DNA of 64,000 nt from Lethocerus indicus (lineage: Eukaryota > Arthropoda > Insecta > Hemiptera > Belostomatidae): assembly GCA_019843655.1 (NCBI GenBank), contig JACDQD010000007.1:28114816-28178815 (forward strand). The letters run 5' to 3'. Positions 34,250 through 45,373 of this stretch are shown here, piece by piece. The notes below the pieces were generated by a model that had not been told where the DNA came from, did no database searches, and worked only from the letters and a program-made list of their open reading frames with translations. Numbering within the stretch: position 1 is the stretch's first letter; each line of letters begins with the position of its first letter. A program made the translations under genes and the position numbers.

Positions 34250-34643
34250 TATATAAAGCATTAGACAAAGGTGGGATTTGCTGCTGGAACATCGATGTCG
34301 CTTATTGTATTTCACATTTGTGAGAATAATTTGTGAGAAAAAAGTGTAAAACCTCTGCTGGGCATAAATTTTGAACTCGTTTTCGCGAAATTCTTCAACT
34401 CGCTTGAACCGGCCGGAGATTATCAATGGACTACTGAAAAAAACCCGCACAATTTCTAGGTATCGAAAAAACTTGAATATCCCCATTGAAAATATTCTAA
34501 AGTCGAGGAAAATAACCCGGCTCCCTTAACGTTTTTCTACCTTCGGGGCTAACTTTATCAGAGTTTAAGCACCTTTCGGTTGAACAAGTGAAAGGACAGA
34601 ATTCACCCGACCGTGAATTCGTTCCGATCGATTTTAGGGTAGT

Positions 34644-34681
<38 letters not shown>

Positions 34682-35421
34682 TTTCAGTAAAATTATTTTC
34701 TATGAAAACCAACCGAGCGGTGAAAATTTAATCGAGGCTTATTGAAGCCCCGGATTATAAATTTCCCCCGCGATCCGTTTATTCTGTGTGCGACTACTGA
34801 GGCCTGCAAGGGGATAGCTGGTAATGAGTTATACTTTATTGATTGTGCCGCAATCGAGAAATTTTCGACGGCGAACGCGAAAGTGGCCCAGCGGACTTTC
34901 GCGCGGTCGGCTATCGATCGCGCTTTGGCCGGAATGAAAATAATTTCTGGAAATTAAGTTTCCCGGAGGCGTTTCCCTTTTCCCGGGCGTTTTAGCGGAG
35001 GAAAGCCTCCTCCTCCTCCTCCTCCTCCTCCTCCTCCTCCTCCTCCCTCCTCCCGGCGCTAACGAGAAGTCCGAATCGGCGCCGTCCCATTGGAGTTCGG
35101 CGGAGCGCGAAATGGAAACTAGTTATCGAAATTCTGGACGCGGCGGGGGGAGTTCGAGGGGCCCGGGAAAAAATATAGGAAAGGGTGATGAAGGAGGGAG
35201 AGAGGGAGGGATAGAGGGAGGGTTGTTATCGAACTGTGAAGGGTTGGCCCCCCCGGCCCTAAAGGAAGCCGTTCCCCATGCCCCGGACCGACAATTCATA
35301 ACGGCGGTTTCCTTCGGCACTTTCGGGAAACTGAAAACGGGGTCCCGGAAATTGGGTTTACGTCTTCCGGGAATTCGGACGGGAAGATCCCAAACTCTTG
35401 CTCGTGGTACCAATTAATAAT
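34250..35421. other. No gene; (GA)n and (TCC)n
   Basis: (GA)n at about 34645-34678; (TCC)n at 35007-35053. The 71-codon plus-strand frame at 34742-34957 and the longer frames around 35112-35417 resemble no family I know. Confidence 0.5.
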
Positions 35422-35607
35422 ACCGTCTTCAGTAGCGGTGTCAGTCACTTTGGACGCCCGAAAAACATCCAAATTGACTCACACGGCGCTACTGAAGATG
35501 GCGAGCGGCCGAAACCGGTCTAGCGAAAGACCACAAGCCGCCGAGAGGAACACACGAAATCTACGGTATTCCAACATCTCGCAGACCACAAAACAGGTAT
35601 TCTAAAC
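35422..35607. mobile_element. FBA element, left outer arm missing
   Basis: Starts inside the left core (CCGTCTTCAGTAGCGGTGTC). It has a very short centre, then the right arm from GCGCTACTGAAGATGGCGAG to CACAAAACAGGTATTCTAAA. Confidence 0.85.
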
Positions 35608-35615
35608 ATATTAAT

Positions 35616-35825
35616 ATTAGGGGTACCCAAAAGTAATCGAAATTTTGACATTGGAATTCGTTTTATTTTGCTAAAAAGAAACTATAATTAATCTACTATA
35701 TATTCACCGATATTATCGACAACTCTTTGCCACTTTTCCTGCAAATTTTCGATTCCCCTCGTGGAGAATTCCTCAAGACCAAAATACATCTTATCAAATT
35801 TTTGACTACTTTTGGGTAGACCTAA
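35616..35825 (-). mobile_element. Mariner-type MITE, family M3, copy 4
   Basis: TA-flanked, 210 bp. Ends TTAGGGGTACCCAAAAGTAA and ACTACTTTTGGGTAGACCTA. It lies only 8 bp beyond the FBA copy. The C-terminal relic is present on the minus strand with small deletions. Confidence 0.9.
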
Positions 35826-35838
35826 TACTTCAAATTAG

Positions 35839-35870
35839 TAAACCGGTCTAGCCAAACCAACGACAGAAGA
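35839..35870 (+). mobile_element. FBA right-arm fragment
   Basis: AAACCGGTCTAGCCAAACCA then ACGACAGAAG. Confidence 0.45.
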
Positions 35871-36261
35871 TCGAGAAAACTACTAGTTGGCTTTCATTCG
35901 ATATATTCAGATATATTGTCGGTATAATAAGCGGGGATGTTTCGCAAATTGATATGCGTAACGCTCACATCAGTCACTATCACGTTTAGAATTCAGACAA
36001 TACGTGTTAATATATATGTAAAATATGTTGAAATTTTATAAATAATGTTTTCCTCATTATAAGCCCCCCTCACGGGTTAGGAAATAAGGGCGTCACGAGA
36101 GAAGATCGAGCCGCTTTGGTCTATAAATAGACCGGTTTCAAAACATCGTGGAGATTCCCCGTTTTATATTTGGACGAGGACGGCGTTCCCCCCCCCCCAA
36201 AAGCACGGTTTGTTCCAATACCGGTTAAATACGTATATACATAGCCAAATAACGTATTTCG
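35871..36261. other. No gene recognised
   Basis: AT-rich, with a C-run at about 36189-36198. No family match. Confidence 0.45.
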
Positions 36262-36555
36262 TACTAATTTGATATACCTGTTTTGTGGTCTTCGAGGGTT
36301 GGAATACTGTAGGTTCGCGATGTTTCTGTCTCCTCTCGCCGGTTCGGTCTTTTGCCAGACCGGTTTCGGCCGCTCGCCATTCCGCAGTGCCACAGTACAG
36401 GTGACAGTGACAGTGCGGTGGTGCAGTGAGGATGCCCAGAAAACATACAAAGTGCCAAAAGTGACTACTGAAGATGGCGAGCAGCCGACAAACCGGTCTG
36501 GCGAAAGACCGAACCGGCGAGAGGAGGAGACAGAAACATCGCGAACCTACAGTAT
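36262..36555. mobile_element. FBA foldback element with private arm variants
   Basis: Left arm ACTAATTTGATATACCTGTT onward. Both arms carry the private string TACTGTAGGTTCGCGATG. The left core is truncated (CTCGCCATTCCGCAG). The right arm ends at CTACAGTATT. GTATTTCGTAC occurs on both sides (36254-36264 and 36552-36562). Confidence 0.88.
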
Positions 36556-36790
36556 TTCGTACAGTTCGTGTACACGAATGTGTAGGGACGACGATGTAGG
36601 CGACCGAGGGGGATGGAGCAATTTCGTATCACTGCGGTGTATAAACCCCCCCTTTCATACTTATACCCCTTTCGTACAACATTAAACCCTGACGGATGCG
36701 AATTTTCCTGAATAAAACATCGCTGAAGAAAATAGTCTCGTTATAGAAACAGTTATAGTCTTAAGTATTGGCTATTATGTTCTATAACGC

Positions 36791-36839
36791 TGGACTGAAG
36801 ACGGCGAAAAGCCCGAAACCGGTCTGGCGTTAGACCGGA
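36791..36839 (+). mobile_element. FBA lone right core
   Basis: TGGACTGAAGACGGCGAAAA then CCGAAACCGGTCTGGCG with its TTAGACCGG hairpin partner. Confidence 0.65.
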
Positions 36840-36969
36840 TACATACAGAATTACGACAAGCCAACTGACAGTTTCTGATTCATCTACAATTATGTGAGTG
36901 TACACACTGCGAATCAGTAATTTTTAGTTTTCAGTAATATGTAATACGGACATAGACTTGCAGTATCGT

Positions 36970-37135
36970 GCAGATCTGTTGTGTGTTTCTGTCGCCTCTC
37001 GCCGGTTTCGTCTTTTGCCAGACCGGTTTCGGCCGCTCGCCATCTTCAGTAGCGCTGTGTTAGTCACTATTGGCACTTTGGATGTTTTTCGTTGTGGCAT
37101 CCCCACTGCCAACTGTGTCACTGTCACTTGTACCG
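36970..37135 (-). mobile_element. FBA lone left arm with centre
   Basis: TGTGTGTTTCTGTCGCCTCT through CGCCATCTTCAGTAGCGC and TCACTGTCACTTGTACC. The right arm is absent. Confidence 0.8.
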
Positions 37136-38109
37136 AAATACAACAATTCTAAGTTGTTTAAGTACTTGTACTAAGTTTAAGGGGTTGTTCGATAATAGAA
37201 GAGTTACAGAGAAATGTTATAATTAAAGTTTTATGAACATTTTAAAATTTTCCTTCCACTTACATTAACGGGTTTTTCCGATTGAGAAGCTGCGTGGAAA
37301 ATCTCGAGTACGGGAACTTTCCACGACCCGGATATTCGGTCGTAAATCAACAGGTCTTCCGCTCGATACAAACGTTTTCCCTTTGGTATTTCAAAATTTT
37401 CATCTTTATTTACAGCATAAAGGGCGGAAAAATGAGCTGTCTAGAAGAAAAACAACGGAAAACAATTGATTTTAACAAAATTCCAGTCGGACCTCAACGA
37501 CTCATGAAATTTTTCCAGATTTGCTAACGTAAGAATTTAAAAAATTTTTTTTCTATAACCAATATTTTTTCCTTCCTATTGAAGTACGAAGTCCGAGGAC
37601 TTCGGATGTATCTTCGAGTCAAATTACGTCAGCTTCACGGCAAGTCCGCTACTTTTCCGGTCGCGGAACATCAAAGGGAGTAGTCGCTATTTCAACTTCG
37701 GTTTTCTATATTCATTGTATTTCGTTATAAGTGGCTTTCCTCGGGAATAAGTTGCGCGAAATCCCCCGACCGACGGGTCCCCTTCAGTGGGACAACTTCA
37801 AAGTTTTCAAAAGGAGTATTTTCTTCCTCCATCTCTTGCGGCGCATGAGTTTCCTATTTCCTTCTGTCGAGGAATATGTCGCGACAATAGAGTGGAAATT
37901 TTATATTTCATCCGACCGATGAAAAGGGTACAGCCAGAGCAACATACAATTGAATTTCATTGTTGGATAAACTCTATATATATATATATTTTTTCCTATT
38001 CTCTAAAAGGTATCTGGGCGTTAACCGAGTTCACTTCAGTCCAAAGGCCGGTTTCAAATCGAATTTACCTTCCTTAGTACTCGACACACGTGGGTTAACA
38101 GACAGTAAA
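37136..38109. other. No gene recognised; small hairpins
   Basis: A hairpin CGAAGTCCGAGGACTTCG lies at about 37588-37605, and a TATATATATATA run near 37976. Several 60-96 codon frames are unrecognised. Confidence 0.45.
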
Positions 38110-38430
38110 TAGTTTAGAATACCTGTCTTGTTGTCTGCGAGGAGGGGTTGGTATACCGTAGATTTCGTGTGTTTCTATCGGCTCTCGCCGGTTCGATCTT
38201 TTGCCAGACCGGTTTCGGCCGTTCGCCGTCTTCAGTAGCGTGTGTTGGTCACTTCGGACGTCACAAATGGACAAGCGACAGTGACACAGCGCAGTGAGGA
38301 TGGCCGAAAAACATCCAAAGTGCCGACAGTGATTAAGACGGCGCTACTGAAGATGGCGAGCGGCCGAAGCAGCCGGTCTAGCGGAAGACCGGACCAGCGA
38401 GGCAGGAGACAGAAACACACGAAAACTACG
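38110..38430. mobile_element. FBA foldback element, CAGCC subfamily, copy 1
   Basis: Left end TAGTTTAGAATACCTGTCTT. The centre holds GACGTCACAAATGGACAAGC. The right arm shows the variant CGGCCGAAGCAGCCGGTCTA, shared with 38581-38858 and the copy at 47028-47414. Confidence 0.88.
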
Positions 38431-38583
38431 CCATTTAGTAACAGTTGTTGTATTAATACCGTGAGCGGGTTGGAATACCGGTCGGTTTGGTCTTTCGCCA
38501 AACAGGTTTCGGCCGCTCGCCGTCTTCAGTAGCGCGGTGTTAGCCACTTCGGCTATTAATACAACTGTTACCAAATGGCGTAG
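38426..38583. repeat. Inverted repeat enclosing an FBA left arm
   Basis: CTACGCCATTTAGTAACAGT at 38426 onward and its complement ACTGTTACCAAATGGCGTAG ending at 38583 form arms of about 31-33 bp. An FBA left arm (38467-38551) lies in the loop. Confidence 0.75.
38467..38551 (-). mobile_element. FBA lone left arm
   Basis: GGTTGGAATACCGGTCGGTT joined directly to the hairpin region (outer arm deleted), with core CTCGCCGTCTTCAGTAGCGC. Confidence 0.75.
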
Positions 38584-38858
38584 ATTTCGTGTGTTTCTGT
38601 CACCTCTCGCCGGTCAGTTTGGTCTTTTGCTAGACCGGTTTCGGCCGTTCGCCGTCTTCAGTAGCGGTGTGTTGGTCACTTCGGACGTCACAAATGGACA
38701 AGCGACAGTGACACAGCGCAGTGAGGATGGCCGACAAAACATCCAAAGTGCCGACAGTGATTAAGACGGCGCTACTGAAGATGGCGAGCGGCCGAAGCAG
38801 CCGCTCTAGCGAAAGACCGGACCAGCGAGACAGGAGACAGAAACACACGAAAATTACG
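38581..38858. mobile_element. FBA foldback element, CAGCC subfamily, copy 2
   Basis: Nearly identical to 38160-38430, including GACGTCACAAATGGACAAGC and GCCGAAGCAGCCGCTCTAGC. This is a recent local duplicate. Confidence 0.88.
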
Positions 38859-38931
38859 GTTTGGTCTTTTTCTAGACAGGGTTTCGGCTGCTCGCCATCT
38901 TCAGTAGCTGTGTTAGTCACTTTGGACGCTT
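38859..38931 (-). mobile_element. FBA lone left arm
   Basis: GGTTTGGTCTTTTTCTAGAC to GCTCGCCATCTTCAGTAGC, abutting the previous copy. Confidence 0.75.
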
Positions 38932-39668
38932 TCGGCCGCTATAATTCTGCTCCAGCATTAAGGATTTTTTCGTTGATAACTAAGAGTGTAGTCGTCAATG
39001 TATTTTCTGTTATGATTGTGTTTAATCGTGCGGACCTTTCGAGTAATTTCGTGTTAAATCTGTGAAAAGACTATTCGCCGTCCTGCAAGCGAAAATTAGA
39101 CAAAACAATCCTATAAAGTAGAAATACTTACTACTTACTTTTTTTGGTTTGGAGTTCCGGCCGAAAGACATTATGAAAATGGAAAGTTTCTCATTTCAAA
39201 AATTCGATTAATCCAGTTTTAAAAGGCAATTTAAGGTTAACCTGCAGTGTGTTTCCCGACCCGGGCGAAACCAGTCTTTAAAGGTCAGTGCTCAAGGTGA
39301 AAGCGATACTTTGTTTTTACAACAAGGAACAATTAATTATTCAAATATTGATCGGTTGAGAAAACCAAAAAAAAAAAAAAACGAGGAAGTAATGCCGTAA
39401 TATAATGGATTCGCAAGGCGATTGCGTGTGGTTCAATCGCAGATACTTCTGTCTTGTACTAGACCGGTTTCGGCCAGTCTAGCTTTTCTGACATGTCCCC
39501 AAGACATGCTCGAGTTAACGAATGAAATCCACTCATTGTACAGGAAGTCCTCAAGGTATTCGAGTGATTCAAAGAGACGGACTGAAAATGTAGTATAATG
39601 TATGAGTATGAATATATTTAGAAACGCGTTTTAAAGAGAATTTCGGGCTTCATTTGAAACAAGAAATA
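38932..39668. other. No gene; one FBA fragment
   Basis: TACTAGACCGGTTTCGGCCA (about 39456-39476) is an FBA hairpin fragment. An A-run lies at about 39367-39381. The rest is unassigned. Confidence 0.5.
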
Positions 39669-39792
39669 TTAGGGGATGCCCAAAAGTATGCGACATTTTG
39701 ACCTTGGAATTCATTTTATTTTGCTAAAAAGAAATCAACTCTCAGGCCACTTTGATGAACTCCTCAAGACCGAAACTTTTGGTTACACCTAA
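39669..39792 (-). mobile_element. Mariner-type MITE, family M3, copy 5 (124 bp)
   Basis: TA-flanked. Ends TTAGGGGATGCCCAAAAGTA and CTTTTGGTTACACCTAA. It keeps GATGAACTCCTCAAGACCGA but has lost most of the C-terminal coding sequence. Confidence 0.82.
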
Positions 39793-40140
39793 TATTATTC
39801 TTAATTTCGCTTATTTTAATCTTTCGACATTTTTTTCGCGTACCATAACTACTGCCCGTTGGGCAAGGCTGGAACTCAAGAATGTTTCAGAGCACAAATT
39901 CACATCTCGATGCAGACGTTTCCTTTTCCTTTGATTGGACCTCGAAATATGCTTCTTGTAACACTTTGTTTTGTGTACACCGGCGGTGTACCGACAATAG
40001 GGTGATTTAAGATAATTCTTTTAGGACCTGGATAAATTATTGAGAACAATAAGTTCTGGCCAGAAGGGTGTTGGGCACGTCGTCGCGTCTATAGGATAGG
40101 AACCAACAACCTGAACTATTTTTAAACATTTAAAAAAAGC

Positions 40141-40187
<47 letters not shown>

Positions 40188-41379
40188 CGTACATCCGTTC
40201 GTACTCAGAATAGAGACAAAGCCGTACTGTAACCGACTTTGACATACGGCTTAGGACTATCCTGTTTTTCACACGGACAATCCAGGACGTCGATCGCGTC
40301 CAGAAATTCCTCCCCGCCATACCCTCAATCCCAACCTAACCCCGACATTTCTTTTCTTTAATTTTTTTTTACAATCAATTTTTTATCATAATTATGTGTA
40401 CAAGTGTTTATTGTATGTTTCTCGGCCGAATGACTGGATAGAGGAAACCGTCCAATTAGGCCACTTTTCACGAGGCGCGGGCGAACGAGTGGATTAGGGA
40501 TGAAGGTAAAGGGGCGGGAGTGGAACTTCGGGAACCGGGATTTTGGCGACTTTGGCGTCCACTGTCCGGTTATGTTGAGGTCATGGTGAATTCTGCGGTC
40601 AGAAACATACCCGGGTGGGGGCATTAAGGATGGTACGAAGGACTTTTGACTGGAATCTCCGGATGCGGGCGATGACCGGATTTCTTGGCGTTACCCCGTC
40701 ATAGACGGCATAAACGGCCGCACGCCTAGGGGGTCTTTATCGGGTGAAAAAAAATTAATCAATTGTACACTATCGGTTCATCGGATGCGTGCAGTAAAAC
40801 CGCGCATTTAGTACCGGTAAAAAAATGTCTACAGTGTTAGGATTTGACTTCTGAATTGTTGAAGTTGTTGGCCAACTCGGCTTGTTAATTCGGTTCAAGC
40901 CAAACTCCGTTTAGAGCAAAGCGCGCCGGGACTTGAACATCGTGTACGTTACAAGTAAGTAGGACTTTCGCTGAGGCCCTCCCTTCAACCTCCGTTCTTA
41001 CCCCGCCGGCAGTAGGCGTTTGAAATTGTCGAAATTAACGCTGAGAAGGCTGAAAATTCCGTTTTTATTTTTCGTGTTCGGAATTTGACTTGTAGCGACG
41101 CAGGGCCATTGAGCTCGTGACATGAGGGACCTTCGGAGAGATAGCCGGCCTGTCGTATGCACTCCCAAGGCCGTTTCATTTGGAAACGTTTTTTCGCTTT
41201 AAAATATTTCTTTCGCGCCCAACACGAGGACTCGTTCTGTTGATTCTGAGCGTTTCGTGTACAGAAGAAAAAGAACGCTTCTTTTGAGGAGGATCTTCTG
41301 AAAGTTCAAGGAAACTAAACACTTGGAGATATAGGGTTTTCCGGCTCGGAAATTAGCTTCAGTCAAGGTCGGAAGCAGT
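39793..41379. other. No gene recognised; (CT)n
   Basis: (CT)n at 40143-40183. A weak tRNA-like GTTCAAGTCCCGG word occurs on the minus strand at about 40930, but with no cloverleaf. Small open frames are unrecognised. Confidence 0.5.
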
Positions 41380-41633
41380 CCTCTCGCCGGTTGGGTCTTT
41401 TGCCAGACCGGTTTCGGCCGTTCGCCATCTTCAGTTAGCGCGGTGTTTTGGCACTTTGGATAGTTTTTTTTTCGGGGGCCATCCTCACCTCACTGCACTG
41501 TGTCACTGTCACTTGTACTGTGCACTATAGACACGACAAACAGGCTGACTAAAACCGCTACTGAAGATGGCGGGAGGCCGAAACCGGCCTAGAAAAGACC
41601 AAACCATCGAGAGTAGACAGAAACACACGAAAT
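41380..41633. mobile_element. FBA foldback element, outer ends missing
   Basis: CCTCTCGCCGGTTGGGTCTT to CGCCATCTTCAGTTAGCGC, a full centre with GCCATCCTCACCTCACTGC, right core GCTACTGAAGATGGCGGGAG, ending CAGAAACACACGAAATTC. Confidence 0.87.
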
Positions 41634-42856
41634 TCTGCTCTAAGATTTTCTCTTTAACTTGTCAGTATAGAGTTTTCCTAACTCAATGTACTATTATTTT
41701 ACGTTCGCGAAATTTTCAGTTTCAGAAACTCAGATAACAATATTTAATTACTCTAGGATAGGAATGTGAGGGTGGTTTTATCCGAAAAGTCGGAAAATAA
41801 GTTTGAATTGACAATTCTTTTTTGTTCAAAAGTTAGTTTTCCAAATTGTCTATCGCGACCCCTCACTGAGTCTAAATCTATTTATCTGATAAATTATTTG
41901 CGAAATGAAAAAAAAATTAATAGAAATTAAATTCAATGTTTTATTAATTTGGAAGGCCAATTTATTTTTGACATTGCGTGGCGACAGTTTATATTCTTTC
42001 AAAATTACGCAACAATAAATTTTCTATGCTCATTTAAATTTTCATATCCAAAAAATATATATTTTGTCGCGATATTCTAATGAGTTTAATCCATTAAGAA
42101 GCAAATTGGTTCGGTAATACTGTATTTGATTGAACCAACCTATACAGCTGATATTGTATCCTATTTTTCTCTCGAAGTTCTTTAATTTTATGTATTTCTA
42201 TTGCCTCTACACGATAACTCTGTTATAGTATATATTTTTTCCCCAGACAGTTATTCGTGTCCTTTCAAAATTCAATTGTACCGCCCATCGATAGTCCGCC
42301 GACGTTTCGATTACTCGGAACACGGAACACTTCTTCAGTTTTCAGTGAAAGTGGGTCGCGGAGAAAATAATCTGTAAAAACGGGTACGAATCTGCGATAA
42401 AGTGCGGGAAACGGGCTTAGAATGCGGCGCTGAAAATTTTCAATAAGTCGTGCTCCGTCAGCCCACTTTAATATCGCGTCCGCTTACTTCGAGAGGAAGA
42501 AGTTGAAGTCGAGTTTTCGAAGGCGAACCGCCTTTATAACTGTACAGAATATTACGTATTTACGCGTATTACGTTCCTCTCTGCGGGATTGTGCCCCGGC
42601 TGGGGAGGCTGGGGGGGGGGGGGGTCATTGAACTGTACGCCAAGGCTACGCCGAGCCCCACTAGCCCAGGCAACGGGCCTAATTATAGACCGGTCTGCCG
42701 TAGTCGTCGTCGTCGTCGTCGTCAAATACGATACCGCGTGTCGATTCCGGACGGCCGTCTAGACCAGGCAGACGGCTAATTATTTCAACTACCGTCTCAA
42801 TTCTAATTGCCTAGGACAAAAGTTGTGCTTAATCTTCCATAAGTTGGGGAGCTTTG
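41634..42856. other. No gene recognised; (GTC)n
   Basis: (GTC)n at 42701-42723 and a G-run at about 42612-42624. On the minus strand at about 42295-42345 is a CTGAAGA..CGAAACGTCGG word pair like that at 58194-58227. Confidence 0.5.
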
Positions 42857-43243
42857 ATATTTTGTGGTCTGCGAGGGGTTTCACGTGCCAAGTTTCTGTC
42901 TCCTCTCGCCGGTTTGGCCTTTAGCTAGACCGGTTTCGGCCGCTCGCCATCTTCAGTATCTGTCCATGTGTACTGCAGTGAGGATGCGCAAAACATCCAG
43001 TGCCAACAGTGACTAACACTGTTTCTATATCAGTCTTCAGTAGCGGTGTGTTGGTCACTTCGGACGTCATACAGTACAAGCGACAGTGAGTGACACAGTG
43101 CACACTGTGGATGCCGAAAAACATCCAAAGCGCCGACAGTGACTGACACAGCGCTACTGAAGATGGCGAGCGGCCGAAACCCCGGTCTGGCGAAAGACCG
43201 AACCGGCGAGAGGAGACAGAAACTTCACGAACCTACAGTATTG
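42857..43243. mobile_element. FBA composite of two copies
   Basis: Left arm TTTGTGGTCTGCGAGGGGTT to CGCCATCTTCAGTAT, then a centre. A second left core follows (GTCTTCAGTAGCGGTGTGTT, about 43032), then a second centre and the right arm GCGCTACTGAAGATGGCGAG to CACGAACCTACAGTATT. Confidence 0.85.
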
Positions 43244-44528
43244 GGTATCTTTCTTATTGACTTTTAAATGTGTCATTTTGTGGCTCAAATTGAGGGAAAA
43301 CTCAATTATCCCGGACCCTTAAAAAAGTCCGATTAAAAAAAAATGCGAAGTGAAAATCCAAAAAGCTTAGCAAAACCCAGTAGTTTAGCTCCTTCTCAAA
43401 TATATATTGGAGCTCCTTTTCGACAGGACACTAAGTTTACAGCTTTTTTGTGTAGTTTTAATATAAAGGACTTTATGCGAGATTCGCACAAATCGACTGC
43501 TTAGGCCCAATATGATTTGAAAATACTGTATTAAAATACTATTAATTTGTTAATAAACTCTTAATTGTGATAAATCTGTCTTCGAGGAGTTCAAGTAGCA
43601 ATTTCTTGTTGTAAGTTTGAGTCTTTTCCAAGGATTAATCGGAAAATCGGAAAAGAACAGAGATCGTTTTGGGGAAAGTTCCCGATTATTCTTTCTTCTT
43701 TCAAGAATCTTTACGGAGATAAAAAAGGAATTACTATAAATCAAAGAGGTAATACTGGGTTATCGCAATACTACTGACTACTGAGGAAAGCCCGAAGCGA
43801 TATCGCTTAGAGAGATCTCAGCGGCTAGAGGGGCAAATTCAAGCTTTACGAAACTTGAAACATTTTAAAGAGTCCGATATTGATACAGGATCTCATCTGA
43901 ATTTATTCTCTACAACATGTTCATGTTGTATGTAACATGCCGAACAAAGGAGACCGTAGATATGCACTATATTTCAACAAAGTCCGGTGTTTTATTTCAG
44001 TCAATTGAACATTTTATATTGTGCTTTTGCTCTGAATAATTTTTCGAGAATTTTATTTCTTATCAATTTAATTTCGATAAGAGACGCGGGCGAATATTCT
44101 CAAATTGCGTTCATTTTGAGGGTTGAAACGCTCCCGTCCGACAACCCCTAAGAGGGCATCACACGGGGCTGGATGTATGTAAATGAAGCGCGGTGGTGTT
44201 CATTGCCTTGTCACTTTAATAAAACATTTTCCCCCGGCGACGCACCCCCTTACATTTAAAGTGTTTTAAGTGCGCGGGGTGGGAGGGGGGGGGTGGCGGG
44301 GGTTTAAGTGCGGGACAAAGCTCGATAAGCGGCGGTCTCCCGCTTGGGAATAGGTAATGAGGTCTGGTCTTCTTTCGGCCGCCAATGGCGAACCACTTTC
44401 TCTCTTTTATTGCCCTAGAATCAAAAAGAAAAAAAAATGTCCTTTAGTCGGATTCTGACGTCGTTATCGCATACATATTCTCTATTTCAGTCAGCATTTA
44501 TACTATTGAAACTATTTGCACTCTGGAT
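43244..44528. other. No gene recognised
   Basis: Mostly AT-rich, with a G-rich stretch at about 44277-44305. A 64-codon minus-strand frame at 43550 is unrecognised. Confidence 0.45.
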
Positions 44529-44800
44529 TTCTCTCGCCGGTTCGGTCTTTCGCCAGACCGGTTTCGGCCGCTCGCCATCTTCAGTAGCGCGGTGTCAGTC
44601 ACTTTGTACTACAAAAATTGTACTACTTTGTAGAACAATCCACAGTGCCACAGTACAGGTGACAGTGACAGTGCAGTGAGGATGCCCAGAAAACATCCAA
44701 AGTGCCAAAAGTGACTACTGAAGGTGGCGAGCAGCCGAAACCGGTCTAGCGAAAGACCAAACCAGCGAGAGGAGACAGAAACGCAAGGAATCTAAAATAT
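44529..44800. mobile_element. FBA foldback element, TACTAC-centre subfamily
   Basis: The centre contains TTGTACTACAAAAATTGTAC-like sequence (TTTGTACTACAAAAATTGTA, then CTACTTTGTAGAACAATCC), as in 50409-50735. The right core is CTACTGAAGGTGGCGAGCAG. Confidence 0.87.
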
Positions 44801-44971
44801 TTTCCAGTTTCTTTTCTAGCAATCAAAGGTCAGAAATCACAAATTTCCACCACCTTACCCATAACTGTAGTGTCGTTTGTACAATATATAAATTTTAAAA
44901 CCAACTAATAAGTATCGACCGATTTAAAGGGGCCGAATTAAAGAACATGCAAAGTGCCGAAAGTGACTAAC
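44801..44971 (+). repeat. Flank repeat eta, copy 1
   Basis: TTTTCCAGTTTCTTTTCTAG, GTCAGAAATCACAAATTTCC and TAACTGTAGTGTCGTTTGTA recur at 50736-50876, in both cases after a TACTAC-centre FBA copy and before another FBA right arm. Confidence 0.85.
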
Positions 44972-45373
44972 ACAGCGCTACTGAAGATGGCGAACGGCCG
45001 AAACCCCGGTCCAGCAAAAGACCGAACCGGCGAGAGGAGCTAGAAACACTCTGAAGGTGTCGAGGTACAGCCATCGCATTGTACAATTTATGCATTGGGC
45101 CACTGAAGATGGCGAACGGCCGAAACCACGGTCCAGCAAAAGACCGAACCGGCGAGAGAGAACAGAAACACTCTGAAGGTGTCGAGGTACAGCCATCGCA
45201 TTGTACAATTTATGCATTGCGGCCACTGAAGATGGCGAACGGCCGAAACCACGGTCCAGCAAAAGACCGAACCGGCGAGAGGAGATAGAAACACTCTGAA
45301 GGTGTCGAGGTACAGCCATCGCATTGTACAATTTATGCATTGCGGCCACTGAAGATGGCGAACGGCCGAAACG
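44972..45373 (+). repeat. Tandem array of FBA half-elements, unit about 122 bp
   Basis: Starts of GAAACACTCTGAAGG fall at 45043, 45165 and 45288, so the period is 122-123 bp and there are just over three units. Each unit is an FBA right arm plus the spacer GTGTCGAGGTACAGCCATCG..TTGTACAATTTATGCATTG. Units 2 and 3 share the variant GAAACCACGGTCCAGCAAAA. Confidence 0.92.

Noticed and set aside
40905..41010. tRNA gene or tRNA-derived SINE on the minus strand (GTTCAAGTCCCGG word)
   Set aside because: The T-arm stem does not pair and no A-box or acceptor stem could be found.
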